A DNA stretch of 8,099 bases. It comes from an uncultured Porphyromonadaceae bacterium. Its GTDB lineage: Bacteria > Bacteroidota > Bacteroidia > Bacteroidales > Muribaculaceae. Position 1 is the first letter of the stretch. Each line of letters opens with the position of its first letter. Below the pieces are notes generated by a model that saw only the letters and a program-made list of their open reading frames with translations, was not told the origin of the DNA and ran no database searches. A program made the position numbers and the translations under genes. Shown piece by piece: positions 1 through 6,535 of this stretch. Where the stretch lies: the NCBI GenBank assembly GCA_905212215.1, contig CAJMDR010000074.1, positions 1-8,099 of the forward strand, written 5' to 3'.

Positions 1-948
1 TATGCCGGAACGGATGTCGCCGTACTCATAACCTTTGCCGGAATATTCCTTCACGGTACGGCTCACCGCCTCGCGGAACGCCGCCAGATGGGTGCCTCCC
101 TGCGAAGTATACTGGCCGTTGACGAAAGAATAATATTCCTCGCCATACTGGTCGGTATGCGTAAGCACCACTTCAATGTCCTGTCCCTTGAGATGGATGA
201 TGGGGTATAGCGGGTCGCCGCTGAGATTGGCCTGCAGAAGGTCGAGCAAGGCGTGGCGCGAACTGAATTTCTCGCCGTTCAGCGTAAGGGTGAGGCCGGT
301 ATTCAGGTAAGAGTAGTTTCCCAACATGGTGCGGATGAACTCCATGCGGAAACTATAATCGCCGAAGATGTCGCGGTCAGGCAGGAACTCCACCTTGGTG
401 CCGTTCTGTTCATCGGAGGGCTGAGGAGCTTCCTGACGGTCTGTCTCTCCACGGCGGAACACCACTTCCACTTTCTGACCATCGCGGACACTGCTGACCA
501 CACACAGCTCGCTGAGGGCGTTGACAGCCTTCAGGCCGACACCGTTCAGACCTACTGACTTCTTGAAGCTCTTGTCGTCGAACTTGCCGCCGGTATTGAT
601 CTCCGACGCCACCTCGCGCACCTTTCCCAGTGGAATGCCGCGGCCATAGTCGCGCACGGTTACTCTGCCGCTCTCTTCATCAAGAGCAATGTCGATGCGT
701 TTCCCGGCGCCCATGTTGAATTCGTCGATGGAGTTGTCTATGACCTCCTTCAGCAGGACATAGATTCCGTCTTCGGCATGAGACCCGTCGCCGAGCTTGC
801 CGATATACATGCCGGGACGACGACGAATGTGTTCGTTCCAGCTGAGAGTCTTGATGGAGTCGTCGGTATATGCCGAGGCGTCAGGGCGTTCTATCTCCAG
901 CCCTTCTATTACATCCTCGCGTATGAGTTCATTGTTTTTCTTGGCCAT
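1..948 (-). CDS. parE: DNA topoisomerase IV subunit B (ParE), N-terminal part, runs off the left edge
   Basis: This is the ATPase subunit of topoisomerase IV, which with ParC unlinks replicated chromosomes. Only the first 316 codons are in the window; the family is usually about 600-650 residues, so roughly half is missing. Visible GHKL ATPase features are RRPGMYIG (residues 43-50), the catalytic-base and Mg region [10 protein letters not shown] (67-76, Glu68 and Asn72), DYGRGIP (100-106), TGGKFD (119-124) and [14 protein letters not shown] (133-146). The transducer start [11 protein letters not shown] is at 277-287. [13 protein letters not shown] and GLNGVG point to ParE rather than GyrB, which normally has KRPxMYIG and GLHGVG. 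The ATG at 948-946 is the only Met before RRPGMYIG, giving an N-terminal extension of about 40 residues. It is preceded by a -7 box rather than a ribosome binding site. Assignment to type IIA topoisomerase B is near certain; ParE over GyrB is very likely. Confidence 0.95.
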   Translation of the reverse strand, partial: MAKKNNELIREDVIEGLEIERPDASAYTDDSIKTLSWNEHIRRRPGMYIGKLGDGSHAEDGIYVLLKEVIDNSIDEFNMGAGKRIDIALDEESGRVTVRDYGRGIPLGKVREVASEINTGGKFDDKSFKKSVGLNGVGLKAVNALSELCVVSSVRDGQKVEVVFRRGETDRQEAPQPSDEQNGTKVEFLPDRDIFGDYSFRMEFIRTMLGNYSYLNTGLTLTLNGEKFSSRHALLDLLQANLSGDPLYPIIHLKGQDIEVVLTHTDQYGEEYYSFVNGQYTSQGGTHLAAFREAVSRTVKEYSGKGYEYGDIRSGI

Positions 949-957
949 GAGCAGATG

Positions 958-965
958 CAAAATTA
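958..965 (-). promoter_or_regulatory. Bacteroidetes -7 promoter box of parE
   Basis: The minus strand reads TAATTTTG, a full match to the Bacteroidetes -7 consensus TAnnTTTG. It lies 9 nt before the parE ATG. No TTTG-like -33 box is seen at the usual 19-21 nt spacing (that position reads ACCC). If it is used, transcription would start only a few nucleotides before the ATG, giving a nearly leaderless mRNA. The call rests on sequence match and position alone. Confidence 0.5.
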
Positions 966-1020
966 ATAAAAAAATCCGATAGGGCGGGTAACTCTCCTGA
1001 AACCTGAGGGTGTATGATGT

Positions 1021-1048
1021 AAAAAAGGCTGCACCGAAGCGCAGCCTT
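1021..1048 (-). terminator. Intrinsic terminator downstream of tRNA-Arg
   Basis: Read on the minus strand, AAGGCTGC pairs perfectly with GCAGCCTT. The intervening GCTTCGGT extends the stem by one G-U and one C-G pair and closes with the very stable C(TTCG)G tetraloop. The 3' arm runs directly into a stretch of T. The hairpin follows the tRNA-Arg 3' end by about 40 nt and precedes the parE promoter, so it should end the tRNA transcript and keep it out of parE. The plus strand has weaker terminator character, because the hairpin is followed by TTACAAACC rather than a T run. Confidence 0.88.
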
Positions 1049-1089
1049 ACAAACCAAAAAAACAAAAAAATTATGAATTGCAAGTCGTC

Positions 1090-1166
1090 TGGTGATCCGG
1101 CCGGGAATCGAACCCGGAACCGACAGCTTAGAAGGCTGTTGCTCTATCCAATTGAGCTACCGGACC
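1090..1166 (-). tRNA. tRNA-Arg (anticodon TCT)
   Basis: The gene folds as a complete cloverleaf on the minus strand. Acceptor GGTCCGG pairs with CCGGATC (one G-U), followed by discriminator A and an encoded CCA at 1092-1090. The D-stem is GCTC/GAGC, the anticodon stem is ACAGC/GCTGT with loop CTTCTAA, and the T-stem is CCGGG/CCCGG with loop TTCGATT. The anticodon TCT is at 1132-1130 and reads AGA/AGG arginine codons. It has its own upstream -7 box and a downstream intrinsic terminator, so it is a single-gene unit. The tRNA without CCA spans 1093-1166. Confidence 0.97.
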
Positions 1167-1177
1167 CATTTGCGGCG

Positions 1178-1185
1178 CAAAGATA
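1178..1185 (-). promoter_or_regulatory. Bacteroidetes -7 promoter box of tRNA-Arg
   Basis: The minus strand reads TATCTTTG, matching TAnnTTTG, and ends 11 nt before the first base of the tRNA. That suits a transcription start just upstream of the mature 5' end. A weak -33-like TTTC lies 19 nt further upstream (1208-1205), and the region between is A/T rich. Position and consensus both fit; it has not been tested. Confidence 0.65.
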
Positions 1186-1389
1186 ATACTTTTTTTGCAA
1201 AACTGAAAATGCAGCTCGCAAGAGTCGTAGCAACCATTACAGATTTCGGCAAAGAAAATACGTCAGGCATACTTCAGAGGCAAATGAGTCGGCAAGATTG
1301 CGATCAAGAATATGCAAGCCTATTACGTGCTTACAATAATAACCACAATACCTCCGATTCCCTGTTTTGGCGGTGCTGTGCTGAATCTG
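1186..1389. other. Intergenic spacer between divergent units; nothing recognised
   Basis: About 200 nt lie between the tRNA-Arg promoter (minus strand) and the operon promoter (plus strand). No credible coding region is seen: open frames here are short, run through the tRNA or the leader, and resemble no known protein. No tRNA-like fold, clear terminator or direct repeat was noticed. An upstream regulator site could be hidden here but has no visible palindrome. Confidence 0.5.
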
Positions 1390-1421
1390 TTTGCTTAAGT
1401 ATTAAATTTTGTTTAACTTTG
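1390..1421 (+). promoter_or_regulatory. Bacteroidetes-type promoter of the seven-gene operon
   Basis: A -33 element TTTG (1390-1393) and a -7 element TAACTTTG (1414-1421) are separated by exactly 20 nt. This is the textbook Bacteroidetes arrangement (TTTG, 19-21 nt, TAnnTTTG). Transcription should start near 1426-1429, giving a leader of about 145 nt before the first ATG at 1572. No comparable promoter was found further down the operon in the gaps inspected. It is the best-supported promoter in the window. Confidence 0.75.
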
Positions 1422-1444
1422 CAACTCATAGTGTGATTCCGGAT

Positions 1445-1522
1445 TTCACTCTTATTCCATTTCCGGCTGTTTCTTGCAGCGTTTTTCAACCGGAGCAAGA
1501 GCGTTACCGTTATAGGAGTGAA
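1445..1522 (+). promoter_or_regulatory. Potential structured leader RNA (long-range stem in the operon 5' UTR)
   Basis: In the leader, 1445-1455 (TTCACTCTTAT) can pair with 1512-1522 (ATAGGAGTGAA) over 11 consecutive positions, with one G-U. Inside this, TCTTGC (1472-1477) can pair with GCAAGA (1495-1500), competing with a CCGG/CCGG pairing (1463-1466 with 1490-1493) and GCTG/CAGC (1466-1469 with 1477-1480). The result is a closed domain of about 78 nt with mutually exclusive internal stems, a layout that could suit attenuation or a cis-acting RNA. It resembles no riboswitch family I recognise. The pairing is visible by eye but was not tested by folding or by covariation. Confidence 0.3.
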
Positions 1523-1571
1523 GCGAGTACGGAGTCCTACAGTATGCTTCAAGGCTGTTATAGCACAGTTT

Positions 1572-2495
1572 ATGCAACCGATAATAGACGCTATAGACAA
1601 AGACGCACTGTCGGCCGAGCTGACGGCCGACCGGCTTCTGCGTCCTTCCAATAAAGGTGGCAATGAGATTTACGTGGTCAGTGCCGCCGATGCCCCCATG
1701 GTGATGCGGGAGATAGGCCGTTTGCGCGAGATTGCCTTCCGCGACGGCGGAGGAGGGACAGGAAAAGACTGCGACATCGATGAGTTCGACGTCATGGAAC
1801 CACCATGTCGTCAATTAGTGGTTTGGGAACCACGCGACCGCGAGATTTTAGGCGGTTATCGTTTCCTGCTCGGCGAGGATGTGAAGAGGGACGAACAGGG
1901 GAGGTTGCGGATGGCAACGAGCCACATGTTCGGCTTCTCCGACCTCTTTATCAACCATTATCTCCCCAACGTAATAGAGCTGGGACGCAGTTTCGTAAGG
2001 CTGGAATACCAGTCGTCGAAAGCGGGCGCAAAAGCCCTTTATGTACTTGACAACCTATGGGATGGCCTCGGCGCCCTTACCGTGGAATATCCACAGATAA
2101 AATATCTCTTCGGCAAGGTGACGATGTATCCGGGATATGGCAAGGAGAACCGGAATCTGCTGCTCTATTTCCTTCAGAAGCATTTTCCCGACCCCGACAA
2201 GTTGGTTTGGCCTTTGGAACCTCTCGACACAGGGATGGACTACGAGAGGCTGAGGACAGTCTTTTCCGGCGCCGATTTCAAGGAAGATCTGCGTATCCTG
2301 CACCGCGAGTTGCGCGACCGCGATACAAATGTGCCGCCGCTCATTAACGCTTACATGAATCTGTCGCCTACAATGCGCATGTTCGGCACCGCCATAAACC
2401 GCGAATTCGGCGATGTGGAGGAGAGTGGCATCTTCATAACTCTGGCGGAAGTGTTCGAGGAGAAGAAGCGCAGACATATAGGCACATATAAATAA
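1572..2495 (+). CDS. GlsB/OlsB-type amino-acid N-acyltransferase (GNAT, hemolysin-like family)
   Basis: This is probably the cytoplasmic enzyme that N-acylates an amino acid (glycine in Bacteroides GlsB, ornithine in OlsB) with a 3-hydroxy fatty acid from acyl-ACP, the first step to glycine or ornithine aminolipids. The 307-residue protein has the family's LREIAFRDGGGGTG (51-64), LGGYRFLLG (93-101), ELGRSFVRLEYQ (136-147) and FGKVTMYPGYG (180-190), and a long C-terminal part with INAYMNLSPTMRMFGTAI (258-275). The ATG at 1572 is chosen because the protein then begins at the usual point for this family; an in-frame GTG at 1518 would add 18 unconvincing residues lying inside the leader. It heads the operon, 30 nt before the Wzi gene. 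The partner O-acyltransferase (GlsA, PlsC-like) is not adjacent, so the substrate is inferred. Family assignment is strong; the exact amino acid is not known. Confidence 0.82.
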   Translation: MQPIIDAIDKDALSAELTADRLLRPSNKGGNEIYVVSAADAPMVMREIGRLREIAFRDGGGGTGKDCDIDEFDVMEPPCRQLVVWEPRDREILGGYRFLLGEDVKRDEQGRLRMATSHMFGFSDLFINHYLPNVIELGRSFVRLEYQSSKAGAKALYVLDNLWDGLGALTVEYPQIKYLFGKVTMYPGYGKENRNLLLYFLQKHFPDPDKLVWPLEPLDTGMDYERLRTVFSGADFKEDLRILHRELRDRDTNVPPLINAYMNLSPTMRMFGTAINREFGDVEESGIFITLAEVFEEKKRRHIGTYK

Positions 2496-2525
2496 TTGCC
2501 AAATAACCGCAAAGCGGCTTGACTG

Positions 2526-4094
2526 ATGAACAGACATGATAATTTCGGCAGGATACTGCTTCCGCTGGTCGTTTTGCTGACCTGCTTCGGAAGCTCCAAT
2601 GCCGACAGCCTCGATTCCGTGGTGTGGAACGCCACAACCACAATCAATGCGGGCAGCGGAGATTTCGCGCCCATGTATATGGCTGCGAACCGTTACGGCA
2701 CCCTCACCCAGGCAGGCAGCGCTTTTGAGTCGCTGAGCGTAAGCAAGCCTATGCAGACCAGGACAGGGCGGTTCAGCTTTGGTTTCGGCGCTCAGGCATG
2801 GTTCGGCGCCGGGTCAGCGGTGGATTATCAGCGATACAATCCGGAAACAGCGCAATGGGAGGCGGAAGAAAGGCATCCGGCCTACGCATGGCTCCAGGAA
2901 TTATATGCCACTGTACGGTGGCGCAGTTTGTTCGCAGAGGCCGGAATGCGCGACTACGATCGCTCCATCTTCTCTTCCTCCACAGGTAGCGGCGATATAG
3001 TCTTAAGCCGCAATGCCCGCGGCATACCTCAGTTGAGGCTCGGATTCCACAGCTTTGTGGATGTGCCTCTTACCAAAGGCTGGCTTCAGGTACAGGGTGA
3101 ATTGGCTTACGGAAAATTCGCCGACGGCAAATGGCTCGACCATCACTATAATTACTATAATTTCTTCGTCACCACCGGAGTATGGATGCATTATAAGCGC
3201 CTCTATCTGCGCTCCAACCCCGACAAGCCGTTGTCCGTTACCGTAGGCATGCAGCATGGAGCCCAGTTCGGGGGAACGCAGAAGGTATACGAGAAAGGAG
3301 TGCTGAAAAGCGAGAACAAGTCCAAGGTAGGCTTTAATGATTTCATGGAAGTCTTTATTCCGCGGCGCGACGGAAGTGGCTTCACAGCCGGAGACAAGGC
3401 GTATTACAACGGCAACCACCTCGGTTCCTGGGACCTTCAGGTACGTTATCGTTTCGCCACCGGACATAAACTTACCTTCTACTGGCAGTCGCCGTGGGAA
3501 GATGGTTCCGGCATAGGGAAGCTCAACGGCTGGGATGGTGTCTATGGCTTGCGTTATAATTCTCCCGAAAAAACAGGATGGCTCACTGAGGCCTCGGCGG
3601 AATATATCGATTTCAGCAACATGAGCGGCCCCATGCACTGGGCTCCCGGCGATTTTCCCGGTACCGGAGTGAACCATGAGGCTACCGGCTCCGACGATTA
3701 CTACAACAATTACTTCTTTAATGGCTGGACAAATCTCGGCATGGGACTCGGCTCTCCGTTGGTAAAGAGTATCATCTACAATACTGACGGCTATATGCGC
3801 TTCACCGACAACCGAATCCGTGGCTTCCATCTCGGGGCCTCCGGACAGCCCGATGACCGCTGGGGATGGCGCATCCTTACCGGCTGGCAGCGCTCTTTAG
3901 GCACTCCCTACATACCGAGACTCAAGAAGGCTCATTCCTTTTCTCTTCTTTTGGAATGTCGCCATAGCTTCCGCCGCATAAAAGGTCTGGAGGCTTCGGC
4001 GCAGGCTGCCCTCGATGCCGGGTCTATCTTCGGTCACAGATACGGTGTCTGCCTCACCCTCTCATATACCGGCATCTTCAAATTGAAGAAATAA
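2526..4094 (+). CDS. Capsule assembly Wzi family outer-membrane protein
   Basis: This 522-residue protein starts with a cleavable signal peptide: Arg/His-containing N-region, hydrophobic stretch LLPLVVLLTCFG (11-22) and a probable cut after SSNA (26). The remainder is rich in alternating aromatic/polar strands and Gly-Tyr-Asn segments, typical of an outer-membrane beta-barrel. The N-terminal part with MAANRYGTLTQAG (52-64) and a later MQHGAQFGG segment resemble the Wzi family of Bacteroidetes. Escherichia coli Wzi (about 480 residues) holds group 1 capsule at the cell surface. The Cys at 20 is preceded by Leu-Thr, a poor lipobox, so a lipoprotein is unlikely. It follows the acyltransferase by 30 nt and precedes the lipoprotein gene. 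Its position before nonulosonate-type sugar genes fits a role in surface polysaccharide display; which polymer it binds is not known. Confidence 0.85.
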   Translation: MNRHDNFGRILLPLVVLLTCFGSSNADSLDSVVWNATTTINAGSGDFAPMYMAANRYGTLTQAGSAFESLSVSKPMQTRTGRFSFGFGAQAWFGAGSAVDYQRYNPETAQWEAEERHPAYAWLQELYATVRWRSLFAEAGMRDYDRSIFSSSTGSGDIVLSRNARGIPQLRLGFHSFVDVPLTKGWLQVQGELAYGKFADGKWLDHHYNYYNFFVTTGVWMHYKRLYLRSNPDKPLSVTVGMQHGAQFGGTQKVYEKGVLKSENKSKVGFNDFMEVFIPRRDGSGFTAGDKAYYNGNHLGSWDLQVRYRFATGHKLTFYWQSPWEDGSGIGKLNGWDGVYGLRYNSPEKTGWLTEASAEYIDFSNMSGPMHWAPGDFPGTGVNHEATGSDDYYNNYFFNGWTNLGMGLGSPLVKSIIYNTDGYMRFTDNRIRGFHLGASGQPDDRWGWRILTGWQRSLGTPYIPRLKKAHSFSLLLECRHSFRRIKGLEASAQAALDAGSIFGHRYGVCLTLSYTGIFKLKK

Positions 4095-4117
4095 AGATGC
4101 CTCTTAACAAGAAAACA

Positions 4118-4534
4118 ATGAAAAGACATATCACACTCTTCATCGCCCTGTGCGCCATGTTTCTTGCATCGTGCACACATAACAACGGCGATATAGGGCC
4201 GCTTTTCGGCCAGTGGAAAGTGACGGCGATGGAGGGCGACGGAGTGACGCTGCCTCCCTACGATGGCAACATGTACTGGAGCTTCCAGTCGCACACCATA
4301 GAGATGAAGGTGGTTTCGGATGACCATGCGGTGTGGCAGACCTTCGGCAACTGGAGCAAGACAGACAACGAGCTGATGCTCGATTTCCCCGATGCCGACC
4401 GGCAACCGCCGGAAATGTCGCATCTGTCGTCAAGCAGCCGGCTGCGCATATGGCAGCTCGACAAAGGTAAAGCGGTTTTTATCTATGATCTCCCCGACGG
4501 AGGGAGCATTACATATACCTTGAAGAAATGGTAG
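4118..4534 (+). CDS. Small lipocalin-like lipoprotein
   Basis: The 138-residue product begins with a lipoprotein signal peptide: MKRH, hydrophobic ITLFIALCAMF and lipobox LASC with Cys19 as the lipidated residue. It should therefore be exported and membrane anchored. The mature part has GQWKVTAMEGDG just after the anchor and repeated short beta-strand segments (YWSFQSHTIEMKVV, AVWQTFGNWSKTDNELML, KAVFIYDLP, SITYTLKKW). This resembles the small lipocalin-like domain proteins common in Bacteroidales. The ATG at 4118 gives a standard signal peptide; an ATG at 4097, 2 nt after the wzi stop, would add seven residues and is also possible. The 3' end overlaps the next gene by 7 nt, implying translational coupling. 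Its ligand is unknown. Its place suggests an accessory role beside Wzi, but that is inference from context. Confidence 0.75.
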   Translation: MKRHITLFIALCAMFLASCTHNNGDIGPLFGQWKVTAMEGDGVTLPPYDGNMYWSFQSHTIEMKVVSDDHAVWQTFGNWSKTDNELMLDFPDADRQPPEMSHLSSSSRLRIWQLDKGKAVFIYDLPDGGSITYTLKKW

Positions 4535-5532
4535 AAAAGAATACAGGAGAAAAGATTGCGCTGGTGACGGGAGCCGACGGTTTCATAGGTTCTCATCTCA
4601 CCGAGCTGTTGCTGAACAACGGCTATCGGGTGCGTGCGCTGAGCCAGTATAATTCATTCAACAACTGGGGATGGCTGGAAGGAATACACCATCCTTCGTT
4701 GGAGGTGGTATGCGGCGATGTCCGCGACCCGTCGTATTGCCGCGAAATTACACGCGGAGTAGACAGAATATTCCATCTCGCCGCACTGATAGCCATTCCT
4801 TACAGCTATGTGGCCCCGGACTCCTACGTCGACACCAACATAAAAGGTACCCTCAACATGCTTGAGGCCGCGAAGAGCGAAGGTGTGGAACGCATACTCG
4901 TCACCTCGACCAGCGAGGTATACGGTACTGCGCTCTATGTGCCTATTGACGAGAAACATCCGCGTCAGCCGCAATCACCATATTCCGCCACCAAGATTGG
5001 TGCCGATGCTCTCGCCAAGAGCTTCTACAATGCCTTCGAGTTGCCTGTGGTGCTGGTACGACCCTTCAATACATACGGTCCGCGACAGTCGGCAAGGGCA
5101 ATCATTCCTACTATTATATCGCAGATAGCCTCGGGAGCAGACGTGATAAAAGTGGGAGACCTTACGCCTACCCGCGACTTCAATTATGTAACAGATACGG
5201 CCCGCGGCTTCCTCAGCATTGCGGAGGCTCCTATTGAGAAGGTGGCAGGCGAGGAAATAAACATCGCCACCAACAGCGAGATAAGTATGGCCGACACGCT
5301 GAACACCATAGCGGACCTCATGCATTGGCATGGCCGCTACGAAGTTGACCCGCAACGACTGCGTCCCGGCAAGAGCGAAGTGAGAAGGCTGTGGGGCGAG
5401 AACAGAAAGATTCGCGAACTCACCGGCTGGAAACCGTTGGTGGACATTCGGCAGGGTCTTAATAATACCATTGACTGGTTCACCGACGCCGACAATCTCA
5501 AACGCTATAAAACCGACATCTACAATCAATGA
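4528..5532 (+). CDS. legB: LegB-type NAD-dependent nucleotide-sugar 4,6-dehydratase
   Basis: This 334-residue extended short-chain dehydrogenase probably converts a nucleotide-activated GlcNAc (GDP-GlcNAc in Campylobacter LegB) to the 4-keto-6-deoxy sugar, the first step towards legionaminic acid. Visible features are the Rossmann motif GADGFIGS (15-22), YNSFNNWGWL (41-50), which is characteristic of LegB-like enzymes, LAALIAIPYSY (84-94), the catalytic TSTSEVYG (126-133), YxxxK (Tyr152, Lys156), RPFNTYGPRQSARA (178-191) and RDFNYV (216-221). The Thr-Ser-Glu triad matches that of GDP-mannose 4,6-dehydratase, supporting dehydratase rather than epimerase chemistry. The C-terminus (RYKTDIYNQ) also fits LegB. 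It overlaps the lipoprotein gene by 7 nt and the next gene by 4 nt (ATGA), so it is tightly coupled. The exact nucleotide donor is inferred. Confidence 0.87.
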   Translation: MVEKNTGEKIALVTGADGFIGSHLTELLLNNGYRVRALSQYNSFNNWGWLEGIHHPSLEVVCGDVRDPSYCREITRGVDRIFHLAALIAIPYSYVAPDSYVDTNIKGTLNMLEAAKSEGVERILVTSTSEVYGTALYVPIDEKHPRQPQSPYSATKIGADALAKSFYNAFELPVVLVRPFNTYGPRQSARAIIPTIISQIASGADVIKVGDLTPTRDFNYVTDTARGFLSIAEAPIEKVAGEEINIATNSEISMADTLNTIADLMHWHGRYEVDPQRLRPGKSEVRRLWGENRKIRELTGWKPLVDIRQGLNNTIDWFTDADNLKRYKTDIYNQ

Positions 5533-6485
5533 GAGAGCATAAGAAGAGCCTTACCATCCTCATGCTCGGTGGAGGACGGCGGGTTTCGATAGCCGAGCTT
5601 CTCAAGGAAAGTGGCCGCCGTCTGGGCTGCGAGGTGGAGGTGGCAGGCTATGAGCTTGTAACGAAAGTGCCGTTGGCGGCAGCCGGAAAGATTATCCAGG
5701 GCCTCGCCTGGGATGATGAGCGTGTTGTGGAGGATGTGGTGCGTGTGGCAAAAGAGATAGAGGCCGACATTCTGCTTCCTTTCAGTAATGTCGCCGTGGA
5801 TGTGGCAGCCAGGGTGAAACATCTGCTCCCCGAGGTGTTCGTACCGGTATGCGACGCTGACACCGCAGCTGTACTCTTCGACAAGATAGAGGCTGCCAAA
5901 GCCTTCAAAGCAGCGGGAATGCGTATTCCCCGCACTTACAATGTGCTGAACGCCGAACTCCCTGCCATAGCAAAGCCGAGACATGGCCGTTCATCGCGGG
6001 GGATAAAGGTGTTCACAAACATGGACGACCTGATGCACCTCGATGACATAAAGCAATATCTGCTTCAGGAATATATTCCTGACAATAAGGAATACACCGT
6101 GGACTGCTATGTTACTCAGGAAGGCAAGACTCTCTGTTCCGTTCCAAGACTGAGACTCGAGGTGAGCGGTGGCGAATCGACACGCACCCTCACATGCCGT
6201 CAGACAGAGTTGCAGAAAATGGCCTGCGAGGTGATAGACGCCTTCCATCTTCGTGGCCCCGTGAATATTCAGTTCCTTTACGACCGCAACCGCGACCGTT
6301 ATCTGCTCATGGAAGTAAATCCCCGCATGGCAAGCGGTGTTATCTGCTCTATCCGTGCCGGAGCACCGATTGCGGATTATATAATTGGGGAGTGCTTGGG
6401 TGTGGAGTTGCAGCCATGCGACGACTGGTGCGACAACACCCTCATGACACGGTACTGGAAAGAAGTAATTTTCTATAATTCCTGA
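5529..6485 (+). CDS. ATP-grasp domain ligase of unknown substrate
   Basis: The 318-residue protein has the order of a carbamoyl-phosphate-synthase/PylC-like ATP-grasp enzyme. An N-terminal Rossmann-like pre-grasp domain begins at LTILMLGGGRR (8-18). Then come DKIEAAKAFKAAGMRIPRTY (118-137), the nucleotide-binding AKPRHGRSSRGI (148-159), LLQEYIPDNKEYTVD (178-192) and the metal-binding MEVNPRMASG (261-270, Glu262 and Asn264). All key ATP and Mg residues seem present, so it should be active. Such enzymes join a carboxylate to an amine or similar nucleophile through an acyl phosphate. It starts within the legB stop (ATGA, 4-nt overlap) and is followed 50 nt later by the cytidylyltransferase. Context suggests it modifies the sugar or attaches an amino acid to it; the substrate cannot be read from sequence. 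No membrane segment or signal peptide is seen. Confidence 0.85.
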   Translation: MREHKKSLTILMLGGGRRVSIAELLKESGRRLGCEVEVAGYELVTKVPLAAAGKIIQGLAWDDERVVEDVVRVAKEIEADILLPFSNVAVDVAARVKHLLPEVFVPVCDADTAAVLFDKIEAAKAFKAAGMRIPRTYNVLNAELPAIAKPRHGRSSRGIKVFTNMDDLMHLDDIKQYLLQEYIPDNKEYTVDCYVTQEGKTLCSVPRLRLEVSGGESTRTLTCRQTELQKMACEVIDAFHLRGPVNIQFLYDRNRDRYLLMEVNPRMASGVICSIRAGAPIADYIIGECLGVELQPCDDWCDNTLMTRYWKEVIFYNS

Positions 6486-6535
6486 AGATTTGGCATACTG
6501 CAGATTGACAGCAAGCCAAAATTCTTGATACTGCT

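Noticed and set aside
1090..1166. tRNA-Arg as an integration site for a mobile element
   Set aside because: No integrase, no second copy of the tRNA 3' end and no direct repeat flanking a foreign segment are seen in the window.
1092..1436. Plus-strand open frame running through the tRNA-Arg gene into the spacer
   Set aside because: Its first third is the complement of a tRNA, and the rest is low-quality sequence unlike any protein.
1518..1571. GTG start extending the acyltransferase by 18 residues
   Set aside because: The extra residues do not resemble family N-termini, they overlap the 3' arm of the potential leader stem, and the ATG at 1572 gives the expected start of the family.
2496..2525. 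CCGC-AAA-GCGG hairpin between the acyltransferase and wzi as a terminator
   Set aside because: The stem is only 4 bp and no T run follows, so it should not end transcription.
3003..3830. Long open frame of about 275 codons on the minus strand inside the Wzi gene
   Set aside because: It is antisense to a well-supported coding region, its translation has no recognisable domain, and it has no promoter or start context. It is a by-product of codon use in wzi.
4975..5529. Open frame of about 184 codons on the minus strand inside legB
   Set aside because: It lies wholly antisense to a gene with clear family motifs and encodes no recognisable protein.
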